In this document: positions 1-10,158 of the stretch, piece after piece
Position numbering within the stretch: position 1 is the first letter of the stretch
Layout of the letters: each line of letters opens with the position of its first letter
NCBI RefSeq assembly: GCF_021412625.1
Contig: NZ_JAKCFI010000003.1
Coordinates: 372,001-436,000 of the forward strand
Length of the DNA stretch: 64,000 nucleotides
Direction: 5' to 3'
Source of the DNA: Myxococcus stipitatus
GTDB lineage: Bacteria; Myxococcota; Myxococcia; Myxococcales; Myxococcaceae
Position numbers and translations under genes: made by a program
Notes under the pieces: generated by a model
Database searches by the model: none
The model's input: only the letters and a program-made list of their open reading frames with translations
What the model was told of the DNA's origin: nothing

Positions 1-479
1 CTCTCGTCCTCGCGGGCGCGCTCGCGCTCGTCCCGAGCCTGGCGCTCGCCGCCGACACGGTCCAGGGCGGCGCCGTCTTCAACGCCGAATGCGCGCGCTG
101 CCACAGCGCGAAGCCGCCGCTTCCCGGCGACGAGCTCGACGGCGGCAAGGCCCACCTGAAGACGAAGCCCCCGCCGGGCGTGGGGCCGGACCTGGTGCGG
201 CTGATGCTCGTCAAGCCCGTGGCGGAGGTGGAGAAGTGGGTCGCGGACCCGTGGGCCGCGCGGCCCGACACCGCCTGCGACACCCGCCGCGTCACCGAGC
301 AGATGCGGGTGGACCTCATGGCCTTCCTCGTCTCGCGCACCCGCCCCGCGCCGCCACCGCCCGAACTGGCCGCCCAGCAGGAACTGAAGCAGACGCTCGC
401 CGTGCGCAAGCAGCGCGAAGAGGCGAAACGGGCGCGCAAGGAGCGCGGCGCGAACGGCCCCTGGAGGACCACGAAATGA
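1..479 (+). CDS. tfcP: TfcP-like noncanonical cytochrome c (5' partial)
   Basis: The gene enters from outside the window and is open from base 3. The visible part starts inside a hydrophobic signal peptide ending in ALAA, so the protein is exported. A single c-type heme motif, CARCH, is at bases 90-104. In class I cytochromes a Met sits before the last helix as the distal ligand; here that place reads PDTACD, with Cys at bases 276-278. The tail after residue 120 or so is charged and Lys/Arg rich. M. xanthus TfcP is a cytochrome c with His/Cys ligation that helps PilY1 bind calcium rather than carrying electrons (family knowledge). The stop overlaps the pilY1 start in ATGA, which supports the same role here. 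The assignment rests on motif and context only. Confidence 0.75.
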   Translation, partial: LVLAGALALVPSLALAADTVQGGAVFNAECARCHSAKPPLPGDELDGGKAHLKTKPPPGVGPDLVRLMLVKPVAEVEKWVADPWAARPDTACDTRRVTEQMRVDLMAFLVSRTRPAPPPPELAAQQELKQTLAVRKQREEAKRARKERGANGPWRTTK

Positions 480-3400
480 GACCGCTCTTCCTCGCGCTCT
501 TCGGCGCGTCGTCCCTGGCCCTGGCCGCCAACCCGGACCCCCTCTGCTACAACTACATGCAGCAGGACCGTCAGCCGGACTTCAGCGCCGGCGGCTTCGC
601 CCAGCGCAGCAGCATCGAGCTGACGGCCGCCAAGCAGCTGCGCCTCGACACCGACGTGCGCGCGGTCAACCCCGAGGGCGGCATCATCCTGCCCTTCGAG
701 CAGCGCGTGACGGTCGACTACGTCTACCAGTCCGGTGGCGCGTGGTGGTCGCTGGGGTACCTCTTCTACGACGACCTCGTCCGGATGGAGTACGTCGACA
801 CGAAGGGCACCGCCGACACGTCCGACGACGTCCTCGTGGACAAGAACCCGGCGGACGGCATGCCGGACTTCCACGCGGACCTCTACAACATGGGCAACCG
901 CGCGTTCATCGGCGGTGACCGCATCTGCACCAGGACGTTCGTGCACAACGGCAAGACGTTCTACCTGCCGACGCTGGCGAACCGCGCCTGCACCCAGACG
1001 TATGTCGCCGCCGTCAGCACGCCCATCTTCGACGCGCGCCCGGGGCGGACGACCAAGCACCAGCCCGCGACGGTGGGCGAGTTCATCAACGCCGGCACCG
1101 TGTCCGGAGACCAGTTCTCCGACGGCGGGCTCTACAAGCGCGTGCCCAACCTGTTGGAGCCGGCGGACCCCGCGAACCGCTCCCAGGGCCTGGGCCACCT
1201 CATCTTCCTGATGTCGGACGACGACGGCGACCGCGCCACCACGGGCGGCATGTCGCCGGTGGCCGACATCGGCGGTGGCCCGGATGGCATCCCCGACTAC
1301 GACTCGTCCGCGTATGACGGCGTGGGCCGGCCGCGCACGGCCGACAACCCCAACCCCAACGTCGGGTTGAGCGCGTACGACCGCCGCGTGGACCTGGGCA
1401 TCCTCCCGGGCGGGCGTGAAATCGTCTTCTACTTCATCACCGGCCTGCTCGACGGCGAGCACGCCAAGCCCAGCCGCTACAACGGCAAGGCGGAGGTGTT
1501 CCCCTGCGCGGTGCAGGACCCGACGACGAAGGAGTGCAAGCTCCACCTCAAGACGCCCATCTCCGTCTTCTTCTCCAAGTCGCTGCTCAACATGGACCAG
1601 AACCCGCTGACGGATGCCCCGGCGGCGGTGCGCGACATCGGCTGTCCCTACGACCCGGACGCCACCTGCAACAACACGGGCTCGCCGGTGCAGGGCTGGC
1701 TGGACTACGCGACCATGGAGCGCCTCAACACGGCGGCCTACGGCTTCCTCGACCTCACCTCGCAGCACGAGGTGCAGCGCGTGCCACGGCCGACCAACGA
1801 CCGCATGCCCCACATCTTCGTGGGCGCGCCCTCCAAGGACCCGTTCCGCTGGATTCTGGGCTTCGAGGACCTCAACGGCGGCGGCGACCGCGACTTCAAC
1901 GACGTGGTGTTCCTGGTGAACCGGCAGAACATCGGCGTGGTCACCTCCGGCGTGGTGTCCGGGGACATCTCCCCGAGCGTGGCGCCGGACTACACCATCA
2001 CCACCGTGCGCTTCACCCGCGACGACGACGCGACGACGTGCAGCGGCCCCACGCCCTGCTTCCACGAGGACCGCCCCGGCGCGTGCACCGGCGCCTCCCC
2101 GGCCATCGAATACGACGTGGCCGTGGACTGCCGGCTGTGCGACGGCACCACGTGCACCAACAACCCCAACCCCACCTGGACGCGGGTGCGCTTCCCGGAG
2201 ACCACGCCGCCCACGAAGACGGCGGAGCTGAACATGCTGGACCTGGGGTTCACCGGCTCGCAGCTGTGCTGGCGCGCGCAGATCCGCTCCTCCAACCAGT
2301 ACTGCCGCCCCACCATCAACAACATCGACGTGAACTACCAGGCCCTCAAGGCGGGCCGGTACTCGCGCTCCGCCGTCACCCCCGTGGGCAACGCCATCCT
2401 CTTCGGAGACCGCGAGGTCGCGGGCCAGGAGATGGCGCCGCCGCCCTCCCGCCGCGTCTACGACAACCGCCTGGACTTCGCCCTGCGAGGGCACCTCACC
2501 CTCCAGAGCCTCTACGCGCCGGAGACCCCCAACACGACCACGGACGTCGAGCGGTGGAACGCCGGCCGCGTGCTCTCGCAGAGCCTGCGGACGCGCTCCG
2601 GGGAGATCGAGGACCCGCAGGACCGCAAGCTGTACACGTCCGTCCGCACGCCGCTCGGGAGCTACACGCGCATCGACCTGGACACCGACCTGGCGCGGGA
2701 GAACCTCCTCAGCCGGGGCTTCCCGCCCACCCTGTGCAACGAGCTGTCCGCGGGCAAGCCCATCTACGACCTGGACAAGGATGGCTTCTGCGATGGCAGG
2801 GACCGTCAGTTCCTGTCGAACTGGCTCCACGGCTACGAGAACCGCTCGGAGGACCGGCGCCGGCCCTGGCCCGTGGGCGGCATCGACCAGTCCACCTCCG
2901 CCTTCGTGGGACCGGCGGGCAAGCCCGGCTGGTGGTACCTCGTCTCGCTCGGCGAGCAGCAGGACTTCCTGACGCGCTACGTGGCGGGCTTCAAGGAGCG
3001 GCGGGGCACCGCGTACGTGGGCACCATCAGCGGCTTCCTGCACGCCTTCGACGCCGGGCGCTTCCGCACCGGGGACGACCCGTGCACGAGCGCCACGGAG
3101 GTGCGCGGCTACTTCGAGCTCGAGGACCCGTCGTGCGGCGGCAGCACCGAGCGCGACTACGGCACCGGCGCGGAGCGCTTCGCCTACCTGCCGGGCTCGC
3201 TGCTGTCTCGCTACGTGAAGCACTACGTCTCCTACCGGCCCGGAGAGGTGCCGGAGGGTGGCGCGGTGGTGAACGCCTCCCCCACGGTGGCGGACGTGGA
3301 CCTGGGTGGGCTCGGCGGTCCGCCATGGACGCGCTCCGACGCGCCGGGCAAGGGCGCGAAGACGGCGCTCGTGTCCACCACGGGCAAGGACCAGAACGTC

Positions 3401-4489
3401 GTGTTCGCGCTCGACATCAGCGACCCGCGCGACCCGCGTCCCCTGTGGGAGTACACGCTGAACGACGGGCTCGACGCGCTGTTCCTCGAGGCCTGGAAGA
3501 GCAACCACGACGTGCTGTTGCCGGACAGCCGCGGGTCGCGGCACTCCCCCGCGGTGGTGCGCATGCGCTTCGACGACACGGGCGCGGACGTGCGCTGGGT
3601 GGCCGTGGTGGCCACGGACTACAAGCCCACCCCGGACACCGCCGGCACCGTCTACATCCTCGACATGGCCACCGGGAAGCCGGTGGTGAAGGCGGGGAAG
3701 GAGGACCTGGGCGTGGTGACGCTCCAGAAGGGCGAGGGCATCGGCGGAGAGCCGAGCGTGGTGGACGTGGACCAGGACGGCACCTTCGACCTCGTCTACG
3801 TGCCCACCACCTCCGGGCATGTCTACCGCATCAACCCCACGCGCACGGGAGGCACGCTCGCCGGTCAGCGCCTGGCGACGTGCAAGGTGGCGGACGTGCC
3901 CGCGGACCTGAGCCCGCGCCCGGACGCCGCGCTCCAGCGCATCCACTCCTCGCTGTCCACCCGCGTGATGCCCGGCAAGGTGCGCTTCTTCCTGGGGACC
4001 GGTGACAACCCGGACCTCAACGACGCGGTGGCGAACAACTATTACATGATGGCGTACGAGGACCTGTCGCCCCTGGAGCCCGGCTGCGCCGAGGCGGAGC
4101 TGTTGTGGAAGAAGGAGCTGCCGTCGGGCGAGCGCGTCTGGGGCGGCGTCATCGCCAGCGGCACGGACGTCTACACGACCACCGCGGTGGGCGCGACGTC
4201 GCAGCCGTGTGACCTGAGCAGCACCCAGTTCGGCGCCTTCTATGCGCTGCGCCAGGAGCCGGACGCGGGCAACCAGGCGCACGAGCTGGCCGGCTCCGGC
4301 ACGACGCTCAGCGGTCACGGCCTGTCGGCGCCGGTGCTCTACGACAACCACCTGTTCATCGCCAGCGCGGAGGGCAAGCCGCTCATGGTGGGCAACGACA
4401 AGTGGAACAACCAGGACGGCCTGTCGCCGCAGCGGGGCACGCGCGTGCTGGTGTACGACGTGAGCCCGGAAGGGAGGCTGTCGCGATGA
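476..4489 (+). CDS. pilY1: PilY1-type type IVa pilus tip/priming protein
   Basis: The protein has 1337 residues. The chosen ATG overlaps the preceding stop and gives a clean signal peptide (MRPLFLALFGASSLALAA). Around residues 455-480 a DUF4114-like segment reads FEDLNGGGDRDFND. The C-terminal half is a PilY1/PQQ-type beta-propeller: RRGTAYVGTISGFLHAFDA lies near residue 845, and a calcium-loop pattern DVDQDGTFD covers D1097, D1099, D1101 and D1105. PilY1 proteins prime pilus assembly together with minor pilins and remain at the pilus tip for adhesion. Minor pilin genes follow directly with 4-nt overlaps. The many Cys residues in the N-terminal part suggest disulfides in an exported adhesin. 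An ORF that opens upstream at base 89 is only readthrough of the same frame. Confidence 0.9.
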   Translation: MRPLFLALFGASSLALAANPDPLCYNYMQQDRQPDFSAGGFAQRSSIELTAAKQLRLDTDVRAVNPEGGIILPFEQRVTVDYVYQSGGAWWSLGYLFYDDLVRMEYVDTKGTADTSDDVLVDKNPADGMPDFHADLYNMGNRAFIGGDRICTRTFVHNGKTFYLPTLANRACTQTYVAAVSTPIFDARPGRTTKHQPATVGEFINAGTVSGDQFSDGGLYKRVPNLLEPADPANRSQGLGHLIFLMSDDDGDRATTGGMSPVADIGGGPDGIPDYDSSAYDGVGRPRTADNPNPNVGLSAYDRRVDLGILPGGREIVFYFITGLLDGEHAKPSRYNGKAEVFPCAVQDPTTKECKLHLKTPISVFFSKSLLNMDQNPLTDAPAAVRDIGCPYDPDATCNNTGSPVQGWLDYATMERLNTAAYGFLDLTSQHEVQRVPRPTNDRMPHIFVGAPSKDPFRWILGFEDLNGGGDRDFNDVVFLVNRQNIGVVTSGVVSGDISPSVAPDYTITTVRFTRDDDATTCSGPTPCFHEDRPGACTGASPAIEYDVAVDCRLCDGTTCTNNPNPTWTRVRFPETTPPTKTAELNMLDLGFTGSQLCWRAQIRSSNQYCRPTINNIDVNYQALKAGRYSRSAVTPVGNAILFGDREVAGQEMAPPPSRRVYDNRLDFALRGHLTLQSLYAPETPNTTTDVERWNAGRVLSQSLRTRSGEIEDPQDRKLYTSVRTPLGSYTRIDLDTDLARENLLSRGFPPTLCNELSAGKPIYDLDKDGFCDGRDRQFLSNWLHGYENRSEDRRRPWPVGGIDQSTSAFVGPAGKPGWWYLVSLGEQQDFLTRYVAGFKERRGTAYVGTISGFLHAFDAGRFRTGDDPCTSATEVRGYFELEDPSCGGSTERDYGTGAERFAYLPGSLLSRYVKHYVSYRPGEVPEGGAVVNASPTVADVDLGGLGGPPWTRSDAPGKGAKTALVSTTGKDQNVVFALDISDPRDPRPLWEYTLNDGLDALFLEAWKSNHDVLLPDSRGSRHSPAVVRMRFDDTGADVRWVAVVATDYKPTPDTAGTVYILDMATGKPVVKAGKEDLGVVTLQKGEGIGGEPSVVDVDQDGTFDLVYVPTTSGHVYRINPTRTGGTLAGQRLATCKVADVPADLSPRPDAALQRIHSSLSTRVMPGKVRFFLGTGDNPDLNDAVANNYYMMAYEDLSPLEPGCAEAELLWKKELPSGERVWGGVIASGTDVYTTTAVGATSQPCDLSSTQFGAFYALRQEPDAGNQAHELAGSGTTLSGHGLSAPVLYDNHLFIASAEGKPLMVGNDKWNNQDGLSPQRGTRVLVYDVSPEGRLSR

Positions 4490-5028
4490 GCCTCGCTCAT
4501 TCCCGGCGCGCCACGCGGGGCATCACCCTCCTGGAGGTGATGGCCACCGCGGTGGTGCTGCTGCTGGGCCTGGTGGCCGCCAGCCAGGTGGTGGTGGCCA
4601 CCGTGACGCAGAACCGCCGTGTCCTGTCGCAGGCCCAGGCGCAGGTCATCGCGGAGCGGACGCTGGAGCGGCTGGTGGGCCTGGGCTGCGCGGCCGGGCC
4701 GCCCTCGCCGTGCGGTCCGCTGATGGCGCTCGACGCCGCGCCCGACGAAATCGTCTACTGGAGCGCCTCCGGCGAGCCGAGCCCCTCCGCCACGGCGGAC
4801 GACGGCTCGCCCCGCCGCGCGTACACCGTCAACGTGGACGTGGACCCGCCCTTCGAGGGCGCGGAGCGGGGACAGCCCGCGTTGGACAGGTCGCTCGACG
4901 GCAACGGCAACGTGGGCCAGATGGTGAACGTGCGCGTGACGGTGCTGTGGGACGAGCCCGGCCGTCCCCGACAGGCGCTCGCGCTCCAGACGCGCATCTC
5001 CCCCGCCGCGCCCCCCGTCAACCCATGA
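4486..5028 (+). CDS. pilV: PilV-like type IV minor pilin
   Basis: This 180-residue protein begins with a type III (prepilin) signal: a short basic leader ending in Gly12, then ITLLEV with the conserved Glu at mature position 5, then a hydrophobic helix to about residue 35. It should be processed by PilD and held in the inner membrane until assembled into the pilus tip complex. The ATG overlaps the pilY1 stop (ATGA), so translation is probably coupled. Position in the operon and size fit PilV. Minor pilins are assigned to subtypes mainly by order, so the V label is less certain than the class. Confidence 0.8.
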   Translation: MSLAHSRRATRGITLLEVMATAVVLLLGLVAASQVVVATVTQNRRVLSQAQAQVIAERTLERLVGLGCAAGPPSPCGPLMALDAAPDEIVYWSASGEPSPSATADDGSPRRAYTVNVDVDPPFEGAERGQPALDRSLDGNGNVGQMVNVRVTVLWDEPGRPRQALALQTRISPAAPPVNP

Positions 5029-6209
5029 GCCCGCCCATGCGAGTCCTTCCTGGTCGCGCGCGCCGCGGCTTCACGCTGTTGGAGATGATGGTCGCCATCG
5101 CCCTGGGGCTGGTGGTCATCACCACCGGCCTCGTCGTGGGCGCCCGCTTCCAGCGCACCGCCTCCTTCGAGGAGCAGGCGATGGCCACGCAGAACCTCCA
5201 GCGCGCGGTGACGGAGATGCTGACGCTGGACCTGCAACGCGCCTCCGCCGGCATCGGCAACGGACGCATCGTCTTCGGCGGCGACGGTGGCGGTGGCATC
5301 GACTACCGCTACGGCGTGGAGGTCCGCTCCAACGCGGAGTTCACCGACCCGGGCTTCTCCCGCCCCATCGGGGCGTACTCGGAGTTCACGTCGGACGCGC
5401 TGCTGCTGACCAGCGGCTCCACGCGGGACATGGTCCCCCTGGACGAATGTGTCGGCTCGGGCGGCAGCTCCCGCATCGGCGCGGAGGCGTGCCTGTTCCG
5501 CGAGCCGCCCGCCACGCTCGCCGGACGACAGGTGGTGTTCACCAACCCGAGCGTGGAGGTGGCGTGCGCGCACACCGTCACCGGCTTCCCGGGCAACTTC
5601 CGGCTCGCCACCATGGAGGGCGTGGGCGGCCCCTCGGTGCCGTCCGGCTCCGCCTGCGACGTGACCTCCGGCGCCTTCTGGAAGGCACGGCGCGGCTACG
5701 TCATGGCGCTGGAGACGTGGGGCTACCGCGTGAACTGGCGCGACGGCGGCAGGACGCCGGTGCTGGAGTACGACCCGCCCGGCCCGGAGGGGTGGACGCT
5801 GCTCAGCCGCGACGTGGAGCGCCTCCAGGTGCGGCTCGGCGTGGAGAACCCCGCCGCGCCCGGCGCGCTGCTGTGGTTCCCCCAGAAGACGCCAGAGCGT
5901 CCGGCGCTCGATGCCTGCACCAACGCCGACTGCGACACCTTCGTCGCGGCCGTGGGGGGCTACACCACGAAGGACCTGCCGGACGGTGACTCGAAGCGCG
6001 CGCGCGACGCGCTGCTGCGGCGGGTGCGCATGCTGGAGGTCACGGTGGTGTCCCGCTCGCAGCGCACGGACACCGAGCGCGTGGTCCCCCTGGGGGATGG
6101 CTTCGCGCCGGACGAGGAGAACAACCCCCGCGACGGCTACCGTCGCCGTCACACCACGTTCCGTATCAGCCCTCGCAACTACCGCATCGCCGGAGTGGGG
6201 ACGCCATGA
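5025..6209 (+). CDS. pilW: PilW-like type IV minor pilin
   Basis: The product has 394 residues, a usual size for PilW and large for a pilin. Its leader ends at Gly15, followed by FTLLEMM and a hydrophobic helix, the class III signal processed by prepilin peptidase. The ATG overlaps the pilV-like stop by 4 nt. The globular part carries several Cys residues that could form disulfides. It is expected to join the other minor pilins and PilY1 in the complex that starts pilus extension. Subtype is inferred from length and gene order. Confidence 0.8.
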   Translation: MSPPMRVLPGRARRGFTLLEMMVAIALGLVVITTGLVVGARFQRTASFEEQAMATQNLQRAVTEMLTLDLQRASAGIGNGRIVFGGDGGGGIDYRYGVEVRSNAEFTDPGFSRPIGAYSEFTSDALLLTSGSTRDMVPLDECVGSGGSSRIGAEACLFREPPATLAGRQVVFTNPSVEVACAHTVTGFPGNFRLATMEGVGGPSVPSGSACDVTSGAFWKARRGYVMALETWGYRVNWRDGGRTPVLEYDPPGPEGWTLLSRDVERLQVRLGVENPAAPGALLWFPQKTPERPALDACTNADCDTFVAAVGGYTTKDLPDGDSKRARDALLRRVRMLEVTVVSRSQRTDTERVVPLGDGFAPDEENNPRDGYRRRHTTFRISPRNYRIAGVGTP

Positions 6210-6778
6210 GCACGAGGACGACGACGCGCCACGGCCGTGGCTTCACGCTGCTGGAGATCCTCACGGGGCTGGCCATCCTCGGCATCATGACGTCGCTGTC
6301 CGTGGTGAGCTATCGCGAGCTCATCGTGAAGCGGCGCGAGAGCAACGCCATCCGCGAAATCTACGCGGCGGCGCTGGAGGCCCGGCAGCGCGCGCGCGTC
6401 AGCCAGCAGCCGGTGCGGGTGGTCGTGCACTCCGTCGTCGTGGCCGGGCGCCCCAGCCTCGTGGTGCGCTGGGAGCGCCCCGCCTGCGAGCCCGGCTTCG
6501 AGCCCGTCTGCCCCACCGAGGCTTGCGGCGACAGCGTCTGTGGAGAGAATGGCTGCGTGTGCGACTCGCGAGGTCCGGACATCGCCGTGCCCCCCACGTT
6601 GGACCTCCAGGGTCTGACGGGGCTGTGCTTCCTCGGCGGCAGCGGGCGTCCCCGTGGGTTGTCCTGTGACGTGTCATCGCCCGCGGTGGAGCGGGTGGAG
6701 TTCCGCGTCCCGCACCGCAACGAGACGCAGGCCCTGCTGGTGGAACCCCTCACCGGACTGGCCCGCCTGGAGCAGTGA
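6206..6778 (+). CDS. fimU: FimU/GspH-like minor pilin
   Basis: This 190-residue protein has a prepilin leader ending at Gly12 followed by FTLLEI and a hydrophobic helix, as in GspH/FimU pilins. The start overlaps the pilW-like stop (ATGA). An unusual Cys-rich insert lies at about residues 91-125 (pattern CEPGFEPVC, then CGDSVCGENGCVC), which is not typical of FimU and may be a disulfide-stabilised surface loop. No PilX-like gene is present in this window; in related clusters it may lie upstream of the cytochrome gene. Confidence 0.75.
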   Translation: MSTRTTTRHGRGFTLLEILTGLAILGIMTSLSVVSYRELIVKRRESNAIREIYAAALEARQRARVSQQPVRVVVHSVVVAGRPSLVVRWERPACEPGFEPVCPTEACGDSVCGENGCVCDSRGPDIAVPPTLDLQGLTGLCFLGGSGRPRGLSCDVSSPAVERVEFRVPHRNETQALLVEPLTGLARLEQ

Positions 6779-7123
6779 GTGTCCATCCGCAAGGACTACC
6801 TCGAACGAATCGTGGAGCAGTTCGCCGCCGCGCTCGCGCGGCTCCTCCGGGCGCGCCAGGAGCAGCGCTTCGACGACGCGGGCCAGCTGCTGCGCCAGAC
6901 GTCGCTCGACGCGCTGGGCATGGACTACGACACGCTGCTGCTGGTGGACGCGACCTCCGCCGCGAGGATGCTGGGCTCGCCGGACCGCGTGAAGATGTTC
7001 GCCCGGCTCGTCGCGGAGGAAGGCGCCCTCCTCGAGGCCCAGGGTGACACGCGCGCCGCCAGCACGCGCCGCGACCACGCGCTCGCGCTCGAGCGGCTCG
7101 CACAGCCAGACGCACACACCTGA
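6779..7123 (+). CDS. Small helical protein, DUF6483-like
   Basis: The protein has 114 residues and no signal peptide. It starts at a GTG that begins directly after the fimU-like stop codon, so it is probably translated with the pilin operon. It is predicted almost wholly helical, with an N-terminal IRKDYLERIVEQFAAALARLL helix and a C-terminal TPR-like pair of helices. The pattern resembles the DUF6483 family of small cytosolic proteins as I remember it; their function is not known. It has no recognisable pilus motif, and its link to pili is by position only. Confidence 0.65.
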   Translation: MSIRKDYLERIVEQFAAALARLLRARQEQRFDDAGQLLRQTSLDALGMDYDTLLLVDATSAARMLGSPDRVKMFARLVAEEGALLEAQGDTRAASTRRDHALALERLAQPDAHT

Positions 7124-7355
7124 GTCCGTCCCGCCCCGGTGTCCGTCTGGGATTGACGCGGTGCGCTCGTCGACGATGACGCCGCGCAGCGAGCGCGCGC
7201 GGGTCCTGTAGATGACAGCCGGAATGCCCGGGTGCCCGACAGTCGAGCGGCCCCGAGGGATGGGAATGCATGGGGGCGTGTTGCCGGAGTATCCGGGTTC
7301 GCGGTTACGATGAGGCGCATTCCTCTCGCCCGTGCTGGGGGTGTGCTTGTCGTTC

Positions 7356-8831
7356 GTGAAGCTTCCCGAGAGCGTCGTTCCTTGTCGAAACCTGGTGGGA
7401 GGCGAGTGGCAGTTGCCGCAGGGGGCCGCGTTGCTGGACGTGCGCAGCCCGTACACCGGCACCGTCATCGGCGGCGTGCCCCTCACCTCCGCCGCGGGGG
7501 TGGCCCTGGCGGTGGAGTCGGCGCGTCCCGCCGCCGCGCAGTGGCGCGCGACGCCGCTGCGTGAGCGCACGCAGGCGCTGTTCCGCTTCCGCGCGCTCCT
7601 CGAGCGGGACCTGGAGCGGCTGGCGAACCTGGCGGCGAGCGAGGCCGGCAAGACGGTGGCCGAGGCCCGCGCGGGGCTGCTCAAGGGCCTCGAGGTGTGC
7701 GAGTTCGCGCTGTCGCTGCAGAACCTCGACAGCGGCGCGCACCTGGAGGTGAGCAGGGGCGTCACCTGCGAGTTCCGCCGCGAGCCGCTGGGCATCGTCG
7801 CGGGCGTGACGCCCTTCAACTTCCCCGGCATGGTGCCCATGTGGCTGTTCCCCATCGCGGTGACGCTGGGCAACGCCTTCATCCTCAAGCCGTCGGAGAA
7901 GGTGCCGCTCACCGCGTGCGGGCTGGGCGAGCTGATGATGGAGGCGGGCTATCCGCCGGGCGTCTTCTCCATCGTGCACGGCGGCAAGGAGGCCGTGGAC
8001 GCGCTGGTGGCGCACCCGGAGGTGCAGGCGCTGGCCTTCGTGGGCTCGTCCGCGGTGGCGCGGCACCTCTACGCGGAGGGCTGCAAGCGCGGCAAGCGGG
8101 TGCTGGCGTTGGGCGGCGCGAAGAACCACCTCATCGTCGCGCCGGACGCGGACCCGGACCTGACGGCGCAGGCGGTGGTGGACTCGTTCACCGGTTGCGC
8201 GGGCCAGCGCTGCATGGCGGGCAGCGTGCTGCTGGCGGTGGGTGACGTGGAGGCGCTCCTGGAGGACGTCTTCCAGCGCGCCGCGCGCATCCAGCTGGGC
8301 TCGGGCATGGGCGCCCTCATCGACAAGGGCGCGGTGGACCGGCTGGAGTCCGCCATCGCGAAGGCGGCGGCGGAGGGCGCGCGCGTGGCGGTGGACGGAC
8401 GCGGCCTGCGCCCGGACGGCGAGGCATGGGCCGGCGGCAACTGGCTGGGCCCGTCCATCCTCGACGGCGTGCGGCCGGAGATGGAGGCGGCGCGGCGCGA
8501 GCTGTTCGGCCCGGTGCTCTCCGTCATCCGCGTGCCCACGCTGTCGGCGGCGCTCGCGGTGGAGAACGCGTCGCCCTACGGCAACGCGGCGTCCATCTTC
8601 ACCACGAGCGGCGCGGTGGCGCAGCTGGTGGTGGAGGGCGTGCGCGCGGGCATGGTGGGCGTCAACGTGGGCGTGCCGGTGCCGCGCGAGCCGTTCTCCT
8701 TCGGGGGCACGGGCGACTCGCGCTTCGGCCATGGGGACATCACCGGCGTCTCCAGTCTGGACTTCTGGACGCAGCTCAAGAAGGTCACCCGGAAGTGGTC
8801 GGCGCGCACCGACGGCTCGTGGATGAGCTGA
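7356..8831 (+). CDS. mmsA: Acylating (methyl)malonate-semialdehyde dehydrogenase
   Basis: This is an aldehyde dehydrogenase superfamily enzyme of about 491 residues. The NAD-binding segment TPFNFPGMVPMW and the motif GAKNH are typical of the CoA-acylating MmsA/IolA branch, and the nucleophile is Cys286 in AGQRCMA. MmsA enzymes convert methylmalonate or malonate semialdehyde with CoA and NAD to propionyl- or acetyl-CoA and CO2. Three in-frame GTG starts exist (7332, 7341, 7356). The last gives MKLPESVVPCRNLVGGEW, which fits the usual family N-terminus; no strong ribosome site decides between them. It lies 73 bp before the uracil-degradation genes and could use a three-carbon semialdehyde from them (inference). 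Confidence 0.85.
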   Translation: MKLPESVVPCRNLVGGEWQLPQGAALLDVRSPYTGTVIGGVPLTSAAGVALAVESARPAAAQWRATPLRERTQALFRFRALLERDLERLANLAASEAGKTVAEARAGLLKGLEVCEFALSLQNLDSGAHLEVSRGVTCEFRREPLGIVAGVTPFNFPGMVPMWLFPIAVTLGNAFILKPSEKVPLTACGLGELMMEAGYPPGVFSIVHGGKEAVDALVAHPEVQALAFVGSSAVARHLYAEGCKRGKRVLALGGAKNHLIVAPDADPDLTAQAVVDSFTGCAGQRCMAGSVLLAVGDVEALLEDVFQRAARIQLGSGMGALIDKGAVDRLESAIAKAAAEGARVAVDGRGLRPDGEAWAGGNWLGPSILDGVRPEMEAARRELFGPVLSVIRVPTLSAALAVENASPYGNAASIFTTSGAVAQLVVEGVRAGMVGVNVGVPVPREPFSFGGTGDSRFGHGDITGVSSLDFWTQLKKVTRKWSARTDGSWMS

Positions 8832-8904
8832 GGCCTCCGCGCGCCGCTTTGCTCCCGCCGACCCGCAAGGACTTCGCAACCGCGCCCGCAAGGAGGGCGC
8901 TCCC

Positions 8905-10150
<1,246 letters not shown>

Positions 10151-10158
<8 letters not shown>

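Noticed and set aside
89..475. An N-terminal extension of PilY1 reading through the cytochrome gene.
   Set aside because: The extension is Arg/Ala-rich, lies over the heme-protein frame, and the ATG at 476 gives a proper signal peptide and the ATGA overlap.
7153..7180. TTGACG as a -35 box in the gap before mmsA.
   Set aside because: No -10-like sequence at usable spacing (GATGAC at 17 bp), so a promoter cannot be supported.
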